Shown here: in pieces, positions 6,979-14,941 of the stretch
Layout of the letters: the number at the start of each line of letters is the position of its first letter
Position numbering within the stretch: the stretch's first letter is position 1
Source: Eubacterium sp.
GTDB taxonomy: Bacteria > Bacillota_A > Clostridia > Peptostreptococcales > Anaerovoracaceae
Direction of reading: 5' to 3'
NCBI GenBank assembly: GCA_017425345.1
Contig: JAFOML010000029.1
Span: forward strand, 1-21,507
Length of the DNA stretch: 21,507 bases
Made by a program: the position numbers and the translations under genes
Notes under the pieces: generated by a model
Databases searched by the model: none
What the model was told of the DNA's origin: nothing
The model's input: only the letters and a program-made list of their open reading frames with translations

Positions 6979-8337
6979 TCAGAAGGAAGTCTTGCTCGTG
7001 TACTTCCAGATTCCCATCTGCTCCGCGTTCTTGATCAGGTCTTCCCGGAAGTCCGGATGCGCGATGTTGATGAGCGATTCCGCTCTCTGCCAGGTGGACT
7101 TGCCCTTCAGGTCCGCCGCGCCGAATTCCGTTACGATGTAATGGGTCGCCATACGCGGCGTCGTAACGATTGCGCCGGGCCTAAGCATCGGGGAGATCAG
7201 GGATTCCACCGTGCCGTCCGGGAGCGTCCTGGTGGACGGCGTGCAAATGAAGCTCTTTCCACCGTGGGACTGATAGGCGCCCATAACAAAGTCCAGCTGT
7301 CCGCCCGTACCGCTGATCTGCTGATGTCCGACGGACTCGGAGCAGACCTGACCGTACAGGTCGACCTGGATGCATCCGTTTACGGAGACAAAATTATCAA
7401 TACTGGAAATGACGTGCACGTTATTGACGTAGTTTACAGGCGCATTACAGCAGATCGGGTTGTTATCGATAAAGTCGTACAGCCGCTTCGTTCCGCCCGC
7501 GAACGTATAGACCGCCTTCCCCTTGTCCACATTCTTGTTTCCGGTCAGCTTACCTGCCTCAAACAGATCTACATACGCATCGACGAACATCTCCGTGTGC
7601 GCGTTGATATTGCGGATATCCGACTCTGCGAGCATGGAGCCGATCGCAGAAGGCAGCGCGCCGATTCCGAGCTGCAGAGTACTGTGGCTCTTGATGCGCT
7701 CTACAACATGCGAAGCGATCATCCGGTCGATATTGCTCGCGCCCTTGGTCTTGAGTTCCGCGAGCGGCCGGTTGGTCCCCTCTACCACGTAATCGATTCC
7801 GTAAAGATTCAGCTGTGTCTGATGGCCGAGCGCCACCGGCATGTTCTCGTTGACCTCTACGATAATCTTCTTAGCCGCCTTGATCACGCCCCACATGTCA
7901 GCGACCTGCGGGCCAAGATTGAAATTCCCGTGGCTGTCCATCGGCGCCACCTGGAACATCGCGATATCGATACCTGCCGGATTCTGCAGCCAGTACGAAG
8001 GCAGTTCACTGAACAGCATTGGAATGTACCAGCAGCGTCCGTTCTTGGACATCAGGCGGTCAAATACGTTAAAGTGCGCAGAAGCAAACTTGACCTGCTC
8101 GTTGGATTTGGTCGCCTCATAGACGGCAAACGGTTTACTCCGTACCGCAACCGTGCTGATGATCTCCACACCGTGCAGCTCATCCGCGCGCTTCGCCAGC
8201 GCCTCGTCGATATCCTCGACCGTACCGCAGCCCAGTCCGTAATGGATCCGGTCTCCCGGACGGACCATTGCCGCTGCTTCATCCGCTGTGATCAGCTTCT
8301 TCCTGTATTCTTCCGCCAAGCTCGAAACCTTATACAT
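6979..8337 (-). CDS. Acyl-CoA:acetate CoA-transferase (butyryl-CoA or 4-hydroxybutyrate type)
   Basis: 452 residues, the usual length for the acetyl-CoA hydrolase/transferase family that includes butyryl-CoA:acetate and 4-hydroxybutyrate CoA-transferases. These move CoA from an acyl-CoA to acetate by a glutamyl-CoA intermediate. The likely catalytic residue is Glu249 in the AHTEMF motif, and GTGGQLDF at 343-350 is the conserved glycine-rich CoA and oxyanion region. The start at 8337 follows AAAGGAT. In fermenting clostridia this enzyme ends butyrate or other short-chain acid production, which fits the 2-oxoacid oxidoreductases further along. The exact acyl substrate cannot be read from sequence here. 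No terminator is obvious between it and the LRR gene. Confidence 0.9.
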   Translation of the reverse strand: MYKVSSLAEEYRKKLITADEAAAMVRPGDRIHYGLGCGTVEDIDEALAKRADELHGVEIISTVAVRSKPFAVYEATKSNEQVKFASAHFNVFDRLMSKNGRCWYIPMLFSELPSYWLQNPAGIDIAMFQVAPMDSHGNFNLGPQVADMWGVIKAAKKIIVEVNENMPVALGHQTQLNLYGIDYVVEGTNRPLAELKTKGASNIDRMIASHVVERIKSHSTLQLGIGALPSAIGSMLAESDIRNINAHTEMFVDAYVDLFEAGKLTGNKNVDKGKAVYTFAGGTKRLYDFIDNNPICCNAPVNYVNNVHVISSIDNFVSVNGCIQVDLYGQVCSESVGHQQISGTGGQLDFVMGAYQSHGGKSFICTPSTRTLPDGTVESLISPMLRPGAIVTTPRMATHYIVTEFGAADLKGKSTWQRAESLINIAHPDFREDLIKNAEQMGIWKYTSKTSF

Positions 8338-8394
8338 TGCTCAAGATCCTTTCTCGTCGATCGTATTGTTTACTTTTTAACAAAGTCTACAATA

Positions 8395-8423
8395 ATTGTA
8401 CACCAAACCACTTCGAATAGCAA
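8395..8423 (-). promoter_or_regulatory. Promoter for the CoA-transferase gene
   Basis: On the minus strand TTGCTA (plus 8418-8423) and TACAAT (8395-8400) are separated by 17 bp, about 60 bp upstream of the start at 8337. It diverges from the purB promoter. Confidence 0.6.
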
Positions 8424-8446
8424 CCGTATTTCCAGTTTCCAACCTC

Positions 8447-8475
8447 TTGAAATGACACTTTTCCAATGCTATAAT
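8447..8475 (+). promoter_or_regulatory. Promoter for purB-purA-alr
   Basis: TTGAAA (8447-8452), 17 bp, then a perfect TATAAT (8470-8475) preceded by TGC. The leader is only about 30 nt, too short for a purine riboswitch aptamer, and I see none. Confidence 0.8.
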
Positions 8476-8512
8476 CACTATGTGTTGTTTTCTGACGAAA
8501 CAGGAGGATATC

Positions 8513-9949
8513 ATGACTGACTACACCGGTTACACAAGCCCGTTATCAGAACGTTACCCCAGCAAGGAGATGAAATATCTCTTCTCGCAGGAGAAGAAGT
8601 TCCGCACCTGGCGGAGACTCTGGATCGCTCTTGCGGAGAGCGAGAAGGAGCTGGGACTCGCGATCACACAGGAACAGATCGATGAGCTGAAAGCCCATCA
8701 GGATGACATCAATTACGATGTAGCGAAAGCCAGAGAGAAGGAAGTCCGCCATGACGTCATGTCCCACGTCTACGCGTACGGACAGCAGTGCCCGAGCGCG
8801 AAAGGCATCATCCATCTGGGCGCGACCTCCTGCTATGTAGGAGATAACACGGATCTGATCATCATGTACGAGGCTCTGCAGCTGATCCGGACTAAGCTGA
8901 TCAATGCGATCAGTCATCTTGCAGATTTTGCGGACCAGTATAAAGAGCTCCCGTGCCTCGCATACACCCACTACCAGGCAGCGCAGCCCACGACGGTCGG
9001 CAAGCGCGCCACCCTGTGGCTGAACGACCTGGTCATGGACCTCTCGGATCTGGACTACGTCCTCAGCACGATCCGCCTGCTCGGTTCCAAGGGAACCACG
9101 GGCACCCAGGCGTCGTTCCTCGAGCTGTTCGCAGGCGACCACGCCAAATGCGAGGCTCTGGATCAGAAGATCGCGGAGAAGATGGGATTCAGCGGATGCT
9201 ACCCGGTCTCCGGCCAGACCTACTCGAGAAAGGTGGACAGCCGTGTCCTGAACGTGCTCGCAGGAATCGCGCAGTCTGCGCATAAGTTCTCCAACGACAT
9301 CCGCCTGCTGCAGCACCAGAAGGAAGTAGAGGAGCCGTTTGAGAAGAACCAGATCGGATCGTCCGCGATGGCATACAAGCGGAACCCGATGCGCTCTGAG
9401 CGCATGGCCAGCCTGGCGAACTACGTGATGGCAGATGCCATGAACCCGCAGATCACCGCGGCAACACAGTGGTTCGAGAGAACGCTGGATGACTCCGCAA
9501 ACAAGCGGATCAGCGTTTCCGAGGCATTCCTCGCGACAGACAGCATTCTGGAACTCTACATTAATATATCGGAGAACCTGGTGGTTTATCCGAAGGTCAT
9601 CGAAGCGCACCTGATGGCGGAGCTGCCGTTCATGGCGACCGAGAACATCATGATGGATGCCGTCGCTGCGGGCGGAGACAGACAGGAGCTCCACGAGAGG
9701 ATCCGTCAGCTGTCCATGGAGGCAGGAAAAGTAGTAAAAGAGGAAGGCAAGCCGAACGATCTTCTGGACCGCATCGCGGCAGATCCGGCTTTCCATATAA
9801 CCAAAGAGGCTTTACAGAAGGTTTTGAAGCCAGAGAATTACGTCGGTCGCGCTCCTGCGCAGACGGCTGCGTTTCTTGACGGGGTCATAAAGCCTATCCT
9901 TGACGCCAATGCGGATGTGCTCGGCGTTGAGGCGGAGATCAATGTCTAA
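8513..9949 (+). CDS. purB: Adenylosuccinate lyase, eukaryote-like type
   Basis: 478 residues. It removes fumarate from SAICAR and from adenylosuccinate in purine synthesis. The signature loop GSSAMAYKRNPMRSER at 282-297 carries the catalytic serine. Length and conserved blocks (HLGATSCYVGDNTDL, KGTTGTQASFL, FERTLDDSAN, VVYPKVIE, LPFMATEN) match animal ADSL as I remember it far better than the 431-residue Bacillus-type PurB. The start at 8513 is set by AGGAGG at 8502-8507; an earlier in-frame ATG at 8480 lies only 4 bp past the -10 box. purA follows 11 bp later, giving the two-step IMP to AMP branch in one operon. Confidence 0.96.
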   Translation: MTDYTGYTSPLSERYPSKEMKYLFSQEKKFRTWRRLWIALAESEKELGLAITQEQIDELKAHQDDINYDVAKAREKEVRHDVMSHVYAYGQQCPSAKGIIHLGATSCYVGDNTDLIIMYEALQLIRTKLINAISHLADFADQYKELPCLAYTHYQAAQPTTVGKRATLWLNDLVMDLSDLDYVLSTIRLLGSKGTTGTQASFLELFAGDHAKCEALDQKIAEKMGFSGCYPVSGQTYSRKVDSRVLNVLAGIAQSAHKFSNDIRLLQHQKEVEEPFEKNQIGSSAMAYKRNPMRSERMASLANYVMADAMNPQITAATQWFERTLDDSANKRISVSEAFLATDSILELYINISENLVVYPKVIEAHLMAELPFMATENIMMDAVAAGGDRQELHERIRQLSMEAGKVVKEEGKPNDLLDRIAADPAFHITKEALQKVLKPENYVGRAPAQTAAFLDGVIKPILDANADVLGVEAEINV

Positions 9950-9960
9950 GGAGGTAATTT

Positions 9961-11250
9961 ATGATCAAAGCAATCGTTGGCGTCAACTGGGGTGACGAAG
10001 GAAAAGGAAAGATCACGGATACGCTTGCCGCGGAATCCGATATCGTCGTACGTTTTCAGGGCGGCAGCAATGCCGGTCACACGATCAAGAACCAGTACGG
10101 CAAGTTCCCGCTGCACATGCTTCCGTCCGGCGTATTCTATCAGCATACGACCTGCGTGATCGGAAACGGTGTTGCGCTGAACATTCCCAAGCTGATCGAG
10201 GAAGTCAAGTCTATCGTAGACCGCGGGGTGCCGATGCCGCATCTGATGGTTTCGGACCGCGCGCAGATCGTCATGCCGTATCACATCCTGCTGGATACGT
10301 ATGAAGAAGAACGCCTTGCAGGCAAGTCCTTCGGATCCACGAGATCCGGGATCGCGCCCTGCTATTCCGATAAATATGCGAAGATCGGCTTCCAGGTCAA
10401 TGAGCTGTTCATGCCGGAAGCAGACCTGCGCGACAGACTGCAGAATGTCTGCACGATCAAGAACACGCTGATCGAGCATCTGTACCATAAGCCTGCCCTG
10501 GATCCGGATGAGCTTTACGATACGATGATGGAGTACAAGGAGATGATCCGTCCGTTCGTCGGCAATACGGCAGCATTCCTGCACCAGGCGGTCAAGGAAG
10601 GAAAGACCATCCTTCTGGAAGGACAGCTCGGCTCGATGAAGGACATCGACCACGGTATTTACCCGATGGTCACCTCCTCCAACACGATCGCCGGCGGCGG
10701 CGCAGCTGGCGCCGGAGTCCCACCCTATGAGATCAAGGAGATCATCGCGGTATCCAAGGCATACTCTTCCGCAGTAGGCGCCGGCGCGTTCGTCAGCGAG
10801 ATCTTCGGTGACGAGGCAGAAGAACTCCGCAAACGCGGCGGAGACGGCGGCGAATACGGCGCAACCACCGGAAGACCGAGAAGAGTCGGCTGGTATGACT
10901 GCGTCGCATCCCGCTACGGCTGTGAGGTGCAGGGCGCCACACAGGTCGCGCTGACCGTGCTCGACCCGCTCGGATATCTGGATGAGATTCCAATCTGCGT
11001 CGGTTATGAGATCGACGGTGAGATCCACCAGAACTTCCCGAACACGACGGAGCTGTACAAGGCCAAGCCGGTCTACAAGAAGATGAAGGGCTGGAAGTCC
11101 GATATCACGGGCATCCGCAAGTTTGAAGATCTCCCGGCAGAGTGCCAGGAGTATGTCAATGAGATCGAGCGTCAGATCGGTTTCCCGATCACGCTGGTTT
11201 CCAACGGTCCTGCGAGAGAGGATATCATCCCGCGCACACCGCTTCTGTAA
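9961..11250 (+). CDS. purA: Adenylosuccinate synthetase
   Basis: 429 residues, normal for PurA. It makes adenylosuccinate from IMP, GTP and aspartate, the substrate of the preceding PurB. GDEGKGK at 11-17 contains the catalytic Asp12 and phosphate-binding loop, and GSNAGHT with His40 is the second catalytic motif. GSTRSGIAP and the C-terminal VSNGPAR further support the family. The ribosome binding site AAGGAGG overlaps the purB stop codon, so translation is probably coupled. No anomalies. Confidence 0.98.
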   Translation: MIKAIVGVNWGDEGKGKITDTLAAESDIVVRFQGGSNAGHTIKNQYGKFPLHMLPSGVFYQHTTCVIGNGVALNIPKLIEEVKSIVDRGVPMPHLMVSDRAQIVMPYHILLDTYEEERLAGKSFGSTRSGIAPCYSDKYAKIGFQVNELFMPEADLRDRLQNVCTIKNTLIEHLYHKPALDPDELYDTMMEYKEMIRPFVGNTAAFLHQAVKEGKTILLEGQLGSMKDIDHGIYPMVTSSNTIAGGGAAGAGVPPYEIKEIIAVSKAYSSAVGAGAFVSEIFGDEAEELRKRGGDGGEYGATTGRPRRVGWYDCVASRYGCEVQGATQVALTVLDPLGYLDEIPICVGYEIDGEIHQNFPNTTELYKAKPVYKKMKGWKSDITGIRKFEDLPAECQEYVNEIERQIGFPITLVSNGPAREDIIPRTPLL

Positions 11251-11263
11251 GTTCATAATATTT

Positions 11264-11296
11264 GGGACCCGGATAGAGATGGTGAGAACCGGTCCC
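11264..11296 (+). other. Intergenic hairpin between purA and alr
   Basis: GGGACCCGG (11264-11272) pairs with CCGGTCCC (11289-11296) with one bulged C. No T run follows, so it is not a clear terminator. It could stabilise or mark a processing point that separates purBA from alr output. Confidence 0.4.
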
Positions 11297-11312
11297 GGAA
11301 AGAAGGATAAGC

Positions 11313-12452
11313 ATGTATAAGGACGCACTCAGACCCGTATGGGCAGAAATCAACCTGAGCAATTTTGATTACAATGTCAAGCAGATCCGCGCCAAGATGG
11401 GCGAAGATAAGGAGTTCATCGGCGTGATCAAGGCAGACGGTTATGGCCACGGCGCTATTCCGCTCTCCAAGGTGCTGCGCGAGAACGGCGTTAAGACATT
11501 CGCGATCGCAACGCTGCAGGAGGCTATCGCTCTCCGCGACTCCGGCGCGAAAGAACGGATCATCATCCTCGGACTCACTCCGGACATGTACGCGGACACG
11601 CTGGTGAAGTACGATATCACTCCGGTCGTCTGCAACTCGGACAACGCCAAGGCGATCAGCGACGCTGCCGCAGCAGAAGGAAAGACGCTGGAATGCCTGA
11701 TCGCAGTGGATACCGGCATGGGCCGCATCGGCTATCTGGCAGACGAGATCGAATCTTCCGTCGCCGATATCAAGAAGATCGCTGCACTCCCGAACCTGAA
11801 GATCTGGGGCATGTTCTCCCATATGGCTACCGCAGACGCGTTCGATAAGACCTTCTCACATCAGCAGGAGGCGAGATATAACAGATTCTATGAAGCCCTG
11901 AAGGCTGCCGGCATCGATGTGCCGTTCCGCACGCTGGCGAACAGCGCTTCCATCATGGAGATCCCGAGCGTTCACTTCGACGGATGCCGCCCGGGCATCA
12001 TCCTGTACGGACAGTATCCTTCGCACGAGGTGGACAAGCGTGAGCTCTCCATCAAGCCTGTCATGCAGGTCAAGGCGAACATCGTACACCTGAAGCACGT
12101 ACCGGTCGGCTTCTCCTGCGGCTACGGACGCAAGTTCATCGCAGAGCGCCCGTCCGTCATCGCAACGATCGGTCTCGGATACGCGGACGGTTATCCGCGC
12201 CCGTACTCCGCCAATGCTAAGGTCATCGTCCGCGGCCATGTCTGCAATATCGCAGGAAACATCTGCATGGACCAGTGCATGATCGATGTGACCGATGTTC
12301 CGAACGTTCAGGTCGGTGACGAGGTTATCGTCATGGGCTCCGACGGCGTCAACTCCATCACAGCGGATGACATCGCGGATGCAACCGGAACCATCAACTA
12401 CGAGATCACCTGCGCATTCGGTCAGAGACTGCCGAAGGTCTACGTCAAATAA
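11313..12452 (+). CDS. alr: Alanine racemase
   Basis: 379 residues. A PLP enzyme that interconverts L- and D-alanine for peptidoglycan. Lys40 in VIKADGYGHG binds PLP. Tyr271 in GYGRKF lies 19 residues before the tyrosine of GLGYADGYPR, the same spacing as the catalytic tyrosine in characterised racemases, so both catalytic bases are present. VDTGMGRIG and NICMDQCMIDV complete the fingerprint. AAGGAT precedes the start. It lies 62 bp behind purA on the same strand with no promoter or strong terminator seen between them, so it is probably the last gene of the purBA transcript. A serine-racemase activity is possible but not indicated. Confidence 0.96.
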   Translation: MYKDALRPVWAEINLSNFDYNVKQIRAKMGEDKEFIGVIKADGYGHGAIPLSKVLRENGVKTFAIATLQEAIALRDSGAKERIIILGLTPDMYADTLVKYDITPVVCNSDNAKAISDAAAAEGKTLECLIAVDTGMGRIGYLADEIESSVADIKKIAALPNLKIWGMFSHMATADAFDKTFSHQQEARYNRFYEALKAAGIDVPFRTLANSASIMEIPSVHFDGCRPGIILYGQYPSHEVDKRELSIKPVMQVKANIVHLKHVPVGFSCGYGRKFIAERPSVIATIGLGYADGYPRPYSANAKVIVRGHVCNIAGNICMDQCMIDVTDVPNVQVGDEVIVMGSDGVNSITADDIADATGTINYEITCAFGQRLPKVYVK

Positions 12453-12466
12453 ACATATTACGAACC

Positions 12467-12505
12467 GCTGCCCCGCGGGGAACTAGGATCCCAGCGGGGC
12501 TTTTT
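12467..12505 (+). terminator. Intrinsic terminator after alr, directly before iorA
   Basis: GCCCCGC (12470-12476) pairs with GCGGGGC (12494-12500), followed by TTTTT (12501-12505). The left arm is part of a self-complementary CCCCGCGGGG (12471-12480), which could compete weakly with the terminator fold. It ends only 17 bp before the iorA start codon. Confidence 0.8.
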
Positions 12506-12522
12506 CACACAAAGGAATCAGC

Positions 12523-14349
12523 ATGAAAGAACTATTAATGGGCAACGAGGCCGTAGCGCTCGGCGCTCTGGCTGCCGGCGTACAGGTCGTCAGCGGCTAT
12601 CCCGGAACGCCTTCTACGGAAGCGCTCGAGACGATCGCAGCGCGGAATCCGGGAGGCGTCTACGTGGAATGGGCCGCCAACGAGAAGGCCGGGGCGGAGG
12701 TCGCCGCCGGGGCGGCCTACTGCGGCGCCCGGAGCCTCGTGACAATGAAACAGATGGGACTCAACGTGGCATCCGATCCGATCATGTGCGTGAGTTACGT
12801 CGGTGTTAAGGGCGGCATGGTCATCTATGTGGCCGACGACCCGGGTCCGATCTCCTCGCAGACGGAACAGGACACCCGAACATTCGGACTGTACTCCCGC
12901 ATCCCGGTACTGGACTGCGCGTCTCCTGAGGCGGCATTCCGGCTGGTACAGGACGCGTTTGAACTGTCTGAGAAGCACGGGACCCCGGTGATCCTGCGCT
13001 CGACGACCCGCGTATGTCATTCCTGCGCGGTCATCGACGTGCCGGAGATCAAGGCGCCGGCACCGGCGCCGGGCTTCGAAAAAGACCCGAAGTGGGTGAT
13101 CTTCCCGAAGCTTTCCTATGAGAACAAAATCAAGATCACCGAGCGCGAGCGCACCCTCTCGAAGGAGTTTTCGGACTATGCGGAAAACCGGCTGACGGAA
13201 GGAACCTCCCGCACCGGCATCGCCTGCGGCGGCATCAGCTGCGCCTATGTGGCGGATGCTCTCGGAGCGCATGCGGCGGAATTTCCAACGCTTTCGGTTG
13301 CAACTCCGTATCCGTTCCCGGAAGAACTGGCGGAGCGCTTCCTCGCAGCCTGTGACAGAATCGTCGTGTTCGAAGAACTCGATCCGTATATAGAAGACCA
13401 GCTCACGCGCCTTGCAGGACGCCTCGCGGCGGAAGGCAAGGCTGTGCCGAAGATCCTCGGCAAGCGGTCCTCCGATGTACCGGTCGCCGGCGAACTCTCC
13501 GCCGTACAGGCAGCAGAGATCCTCGCAGCGATCACGGGCGAAGCTCTGGCGATCCCGCAGCGGGAGATGCCGGAAGAAGCGCCGGAGATGCCGGTCCGTC
13601 CGCCGGTGCTCTGCGCGGGCTGCCCGCACAGAGGCGCCTTTTACGCGGTCAAGAACACATGCCGCCGTATGAACCCGGTCTATCTGGGTGACATCGGCTG
13701 CTATACCCTCGGCAACGCGGCTCCTCTGGACATGGTCGACACCTGCCTCTGCATGGGCGCAGGCATCACGATGGCCCAGGGCATGATGCACGTTCAGCCG
13801 GATCGGCTGCACGTGGCGTTTGTCGGAGATTCCACTTTCTTTGCCAGCGGCATCACCGGTGTCGTAAACGCCGTCTACAACCAGGTGGATATGATCCTCT
13901 GCGTGCTGGACAACTCGACGACCGCGATGACCGGCCATCAGCCGCATCCGGGTATCGGCCGCACCATGATGGGCGAGACCGTTCCGCCGGTCGACATGAA
14001 GAAGGTGCTGGAAGGCATCGGTGTGACCAGCGTCCGTACCGCAGACCCGCTGGATTTCCGCGGTTCTACCGCGGTGATCAAGCAGGCGATGCGCGAGAAG
14101 GGCGTGCGCGCTATCATTTTCAAATCCCCGTGCATTGCGATCGTGCCGCCGAGAGGCACGGCACACGTGGATCCGGAGAAATGTGTCGGCTGCATGCGCT
14201 GTATTAACGAGATCGGCTGTCCGGCCATGAGTAAGGACGGACGGAAGGCAGTGATCGATCCGGGGCTTTGTACGGGCTGTGGGCTTTGTACCCAGCTCTG
14301 CATGGTGGATGCGATCACCGTAACCCCGAGGGAAGGAGGCGCGCGATGA
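12523..14349 (+). CDS. iorA: Indolepyruvate:ferredoxin oxidoreductase, alpha subunit
   Basis: 608 residues, typical of IorA. With IorB it decarboxylates indolepyruvate and other aryl pyruvates to aryl-acetyl-CoA while reducing ferredoxin. The N-terminal domain has GYPGTPSTE at 25-33. CAGCPHRG and GDIGCYTLG introduce the C-terminal TPP domain, with GDSTFF from 435 and LDNSTTAMTGHQPHP as the TPP/Mg site. Two [4Fe-4S] motifs end the protein: Cys554-557-560-566 (the last with the wider IorA spacing) and Cys583-586-589-593. The AAAGGAA ribosome binding site lies directly after the alr terminator, and no separate promoter fits between. The stop overlaps the iorB start. Confidence 0.96.
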   Translation: MKELLMGNEAVALGALAAGVQVVSGYPGTPSTEALETIAARNPGGVYVEWAANEKAGAEVAAGAAYCGARSLVTMKQMGLNVASDPIMCVSYVGVKGGMVIYVADDPGPISSQTEQDTRTFGLYSRIPVLDCASPEAAFRLVQDAFELSEKHGTPVILRSTTRVCHSCAVIDVPEIKAPAPAPGFEKDPKWVIFPKLSYENKIKITERERTLSKEFSDYAENRLTEGTSRTGIACGGISCAYVADALGAHAAEFPTLSVATPYPFPEELAERFLAACDRIVVFEELDPYIEDQLTRLAGRLAAEGKAVPKILGKRSSDVPVAGELSAVQAAEILAAITGEALAIPQREMPEEAPEMPVRPPVLCAGCPHRGAFYAVKNTCRRMNPVYLGDIGCYTLGNAAPLDMVDTCLCMGAGITMAQGMMHVQPDRLHVAFVGDSTFFASGITGVVNAVYNQVDMILCVLDNSTTAMTGHQPHPGIGRTMMGETVPPVDMKKVLEGIGVTSVRTADPLDFRGSTAVIKQAMREKGVRAIIFKSPCIAIVPPRGTAHVDPEKCVGCMRCINEIGCPAMSKDGRKAVIDPGLCTGCGLCTQLCMVDAITVTPREGGAR

Positions 14350-14939
14350 GATCAGCATTACTTTGCGGTGTCGGCGGACAGGGAACCGTCCTGGCCTCCC
14401 GCATCATCGCGGCGGCCGCCATGAATCGGGGATGGGATGCCCGTACGGCAGAGACGATCGGCATGGCGCAGCGCGGAGGCTGTGTCACGAGCCACGTCAG
14501 GATCGGCGAGAACGAGGACGAGAAGGTCCCCGCTCCGCTCATTCCAACCGGTATGGCTGACATTCTGATCGGATTTGAGCCCGGCGAAGCCGCCCGGAAC
14601 CTGTCCTACCTGAAGGAGGACGGCATCCTGATCGTCTGCGCGGAGGAGGTTACGCCGGTCACAGCGTCGCTTGGAAAGAGCGGCTATAACGGCGCTTCCG
14701 CGATCGAATACCTGAAGAAGAACGTTCCGAACTGTTATGTCATCCACGGCGCAGAGATCTGCTCTGCCTGCGGAAGCCCCAAGGTCCTGAACGTAGCGCT
14801 GCTCGGCGCGCTCGCCGAATCCGGCGCGATGGGCCTTAACAGAGACGACATCCTCGGAGCGCTCGCCATGAAACTGAAACCCAAACTGCTGCCCATGAAC
14901 GAAAAAGCGCTGGACCTCGGCGCAGAAGGAGTAAAGTAG
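14346..14939 (+). CDS. iorB: Indolepyruvate:ferredoxin oxidoreductase, beta subunit
   Basis: 197 residues, the usual size. This is the gamma-type 2-oxoacid oxidoreductase domain that joins IorA. GVGGQGTVLAS near residue 8 is the glycine-rich family motif, and AQRGGCVTSHVR is the equivalent of the conserved RGG segment. The start at 14346 overlaps the iorA stop as ATGA and is preceded by AAGGAGG inside iorA, so the two subunits are translationally coupled. An upstream in-frame ATG at 14268 lies inside iorA and is not supported. Confidence 0.95.
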   Translation: MRSALLCGVGGQGTVLASRIIAAAAMNRGWDARTAETIGMAQRGGCVTSHVRIGENEDEKVPAPLIPTGMADILIGFEPGEAARNLSYLKEDGILIVCAEEVTPVTASLGKSGYNGASAIEYLKKNVPNCYVIHGAEICSACGSPKVLNVALLGALAESGAMGLNRDDILGALAMKLKPKLLPMNEKALDLGAEGVK

Positions 14940-14941
14940 TT

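Noticed and set aside
8476..8512. Purine riboswitch or PurR-type control upstream of purB
   Set aside because: The predicted leader is only about 30 nt and contains no aptamer-like structure or clear operator.
6970..8520. Long plus-strand open frame opposite the CoA-transferase
   Set aside because: It is antisense to a clearly conserved enzyme, spans two promoters, and has no family resemblance.
9946..11328. Long minus-strand open frame opposite purA
   Set aside because: Shadow frame; purA has catalytic motifs, correct length and a ribosome binding site.
11313..12452. Apparent loss of the catalytic tyrosine in Alr (FSCG in place of VSYG)
   Set aside because: Counting from GLGYADGYPR shows Tyr271 in GYGRKF is at the conserved 19-residue distance, so the catalytic tyrosine is present.
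12535..14358. Long minus-strand open frame opposite iorA
   Set aside because: Arg/His-rich shadow of a gene with TPP and iron-sulfur motifs; an effect of GC-rich codon use.
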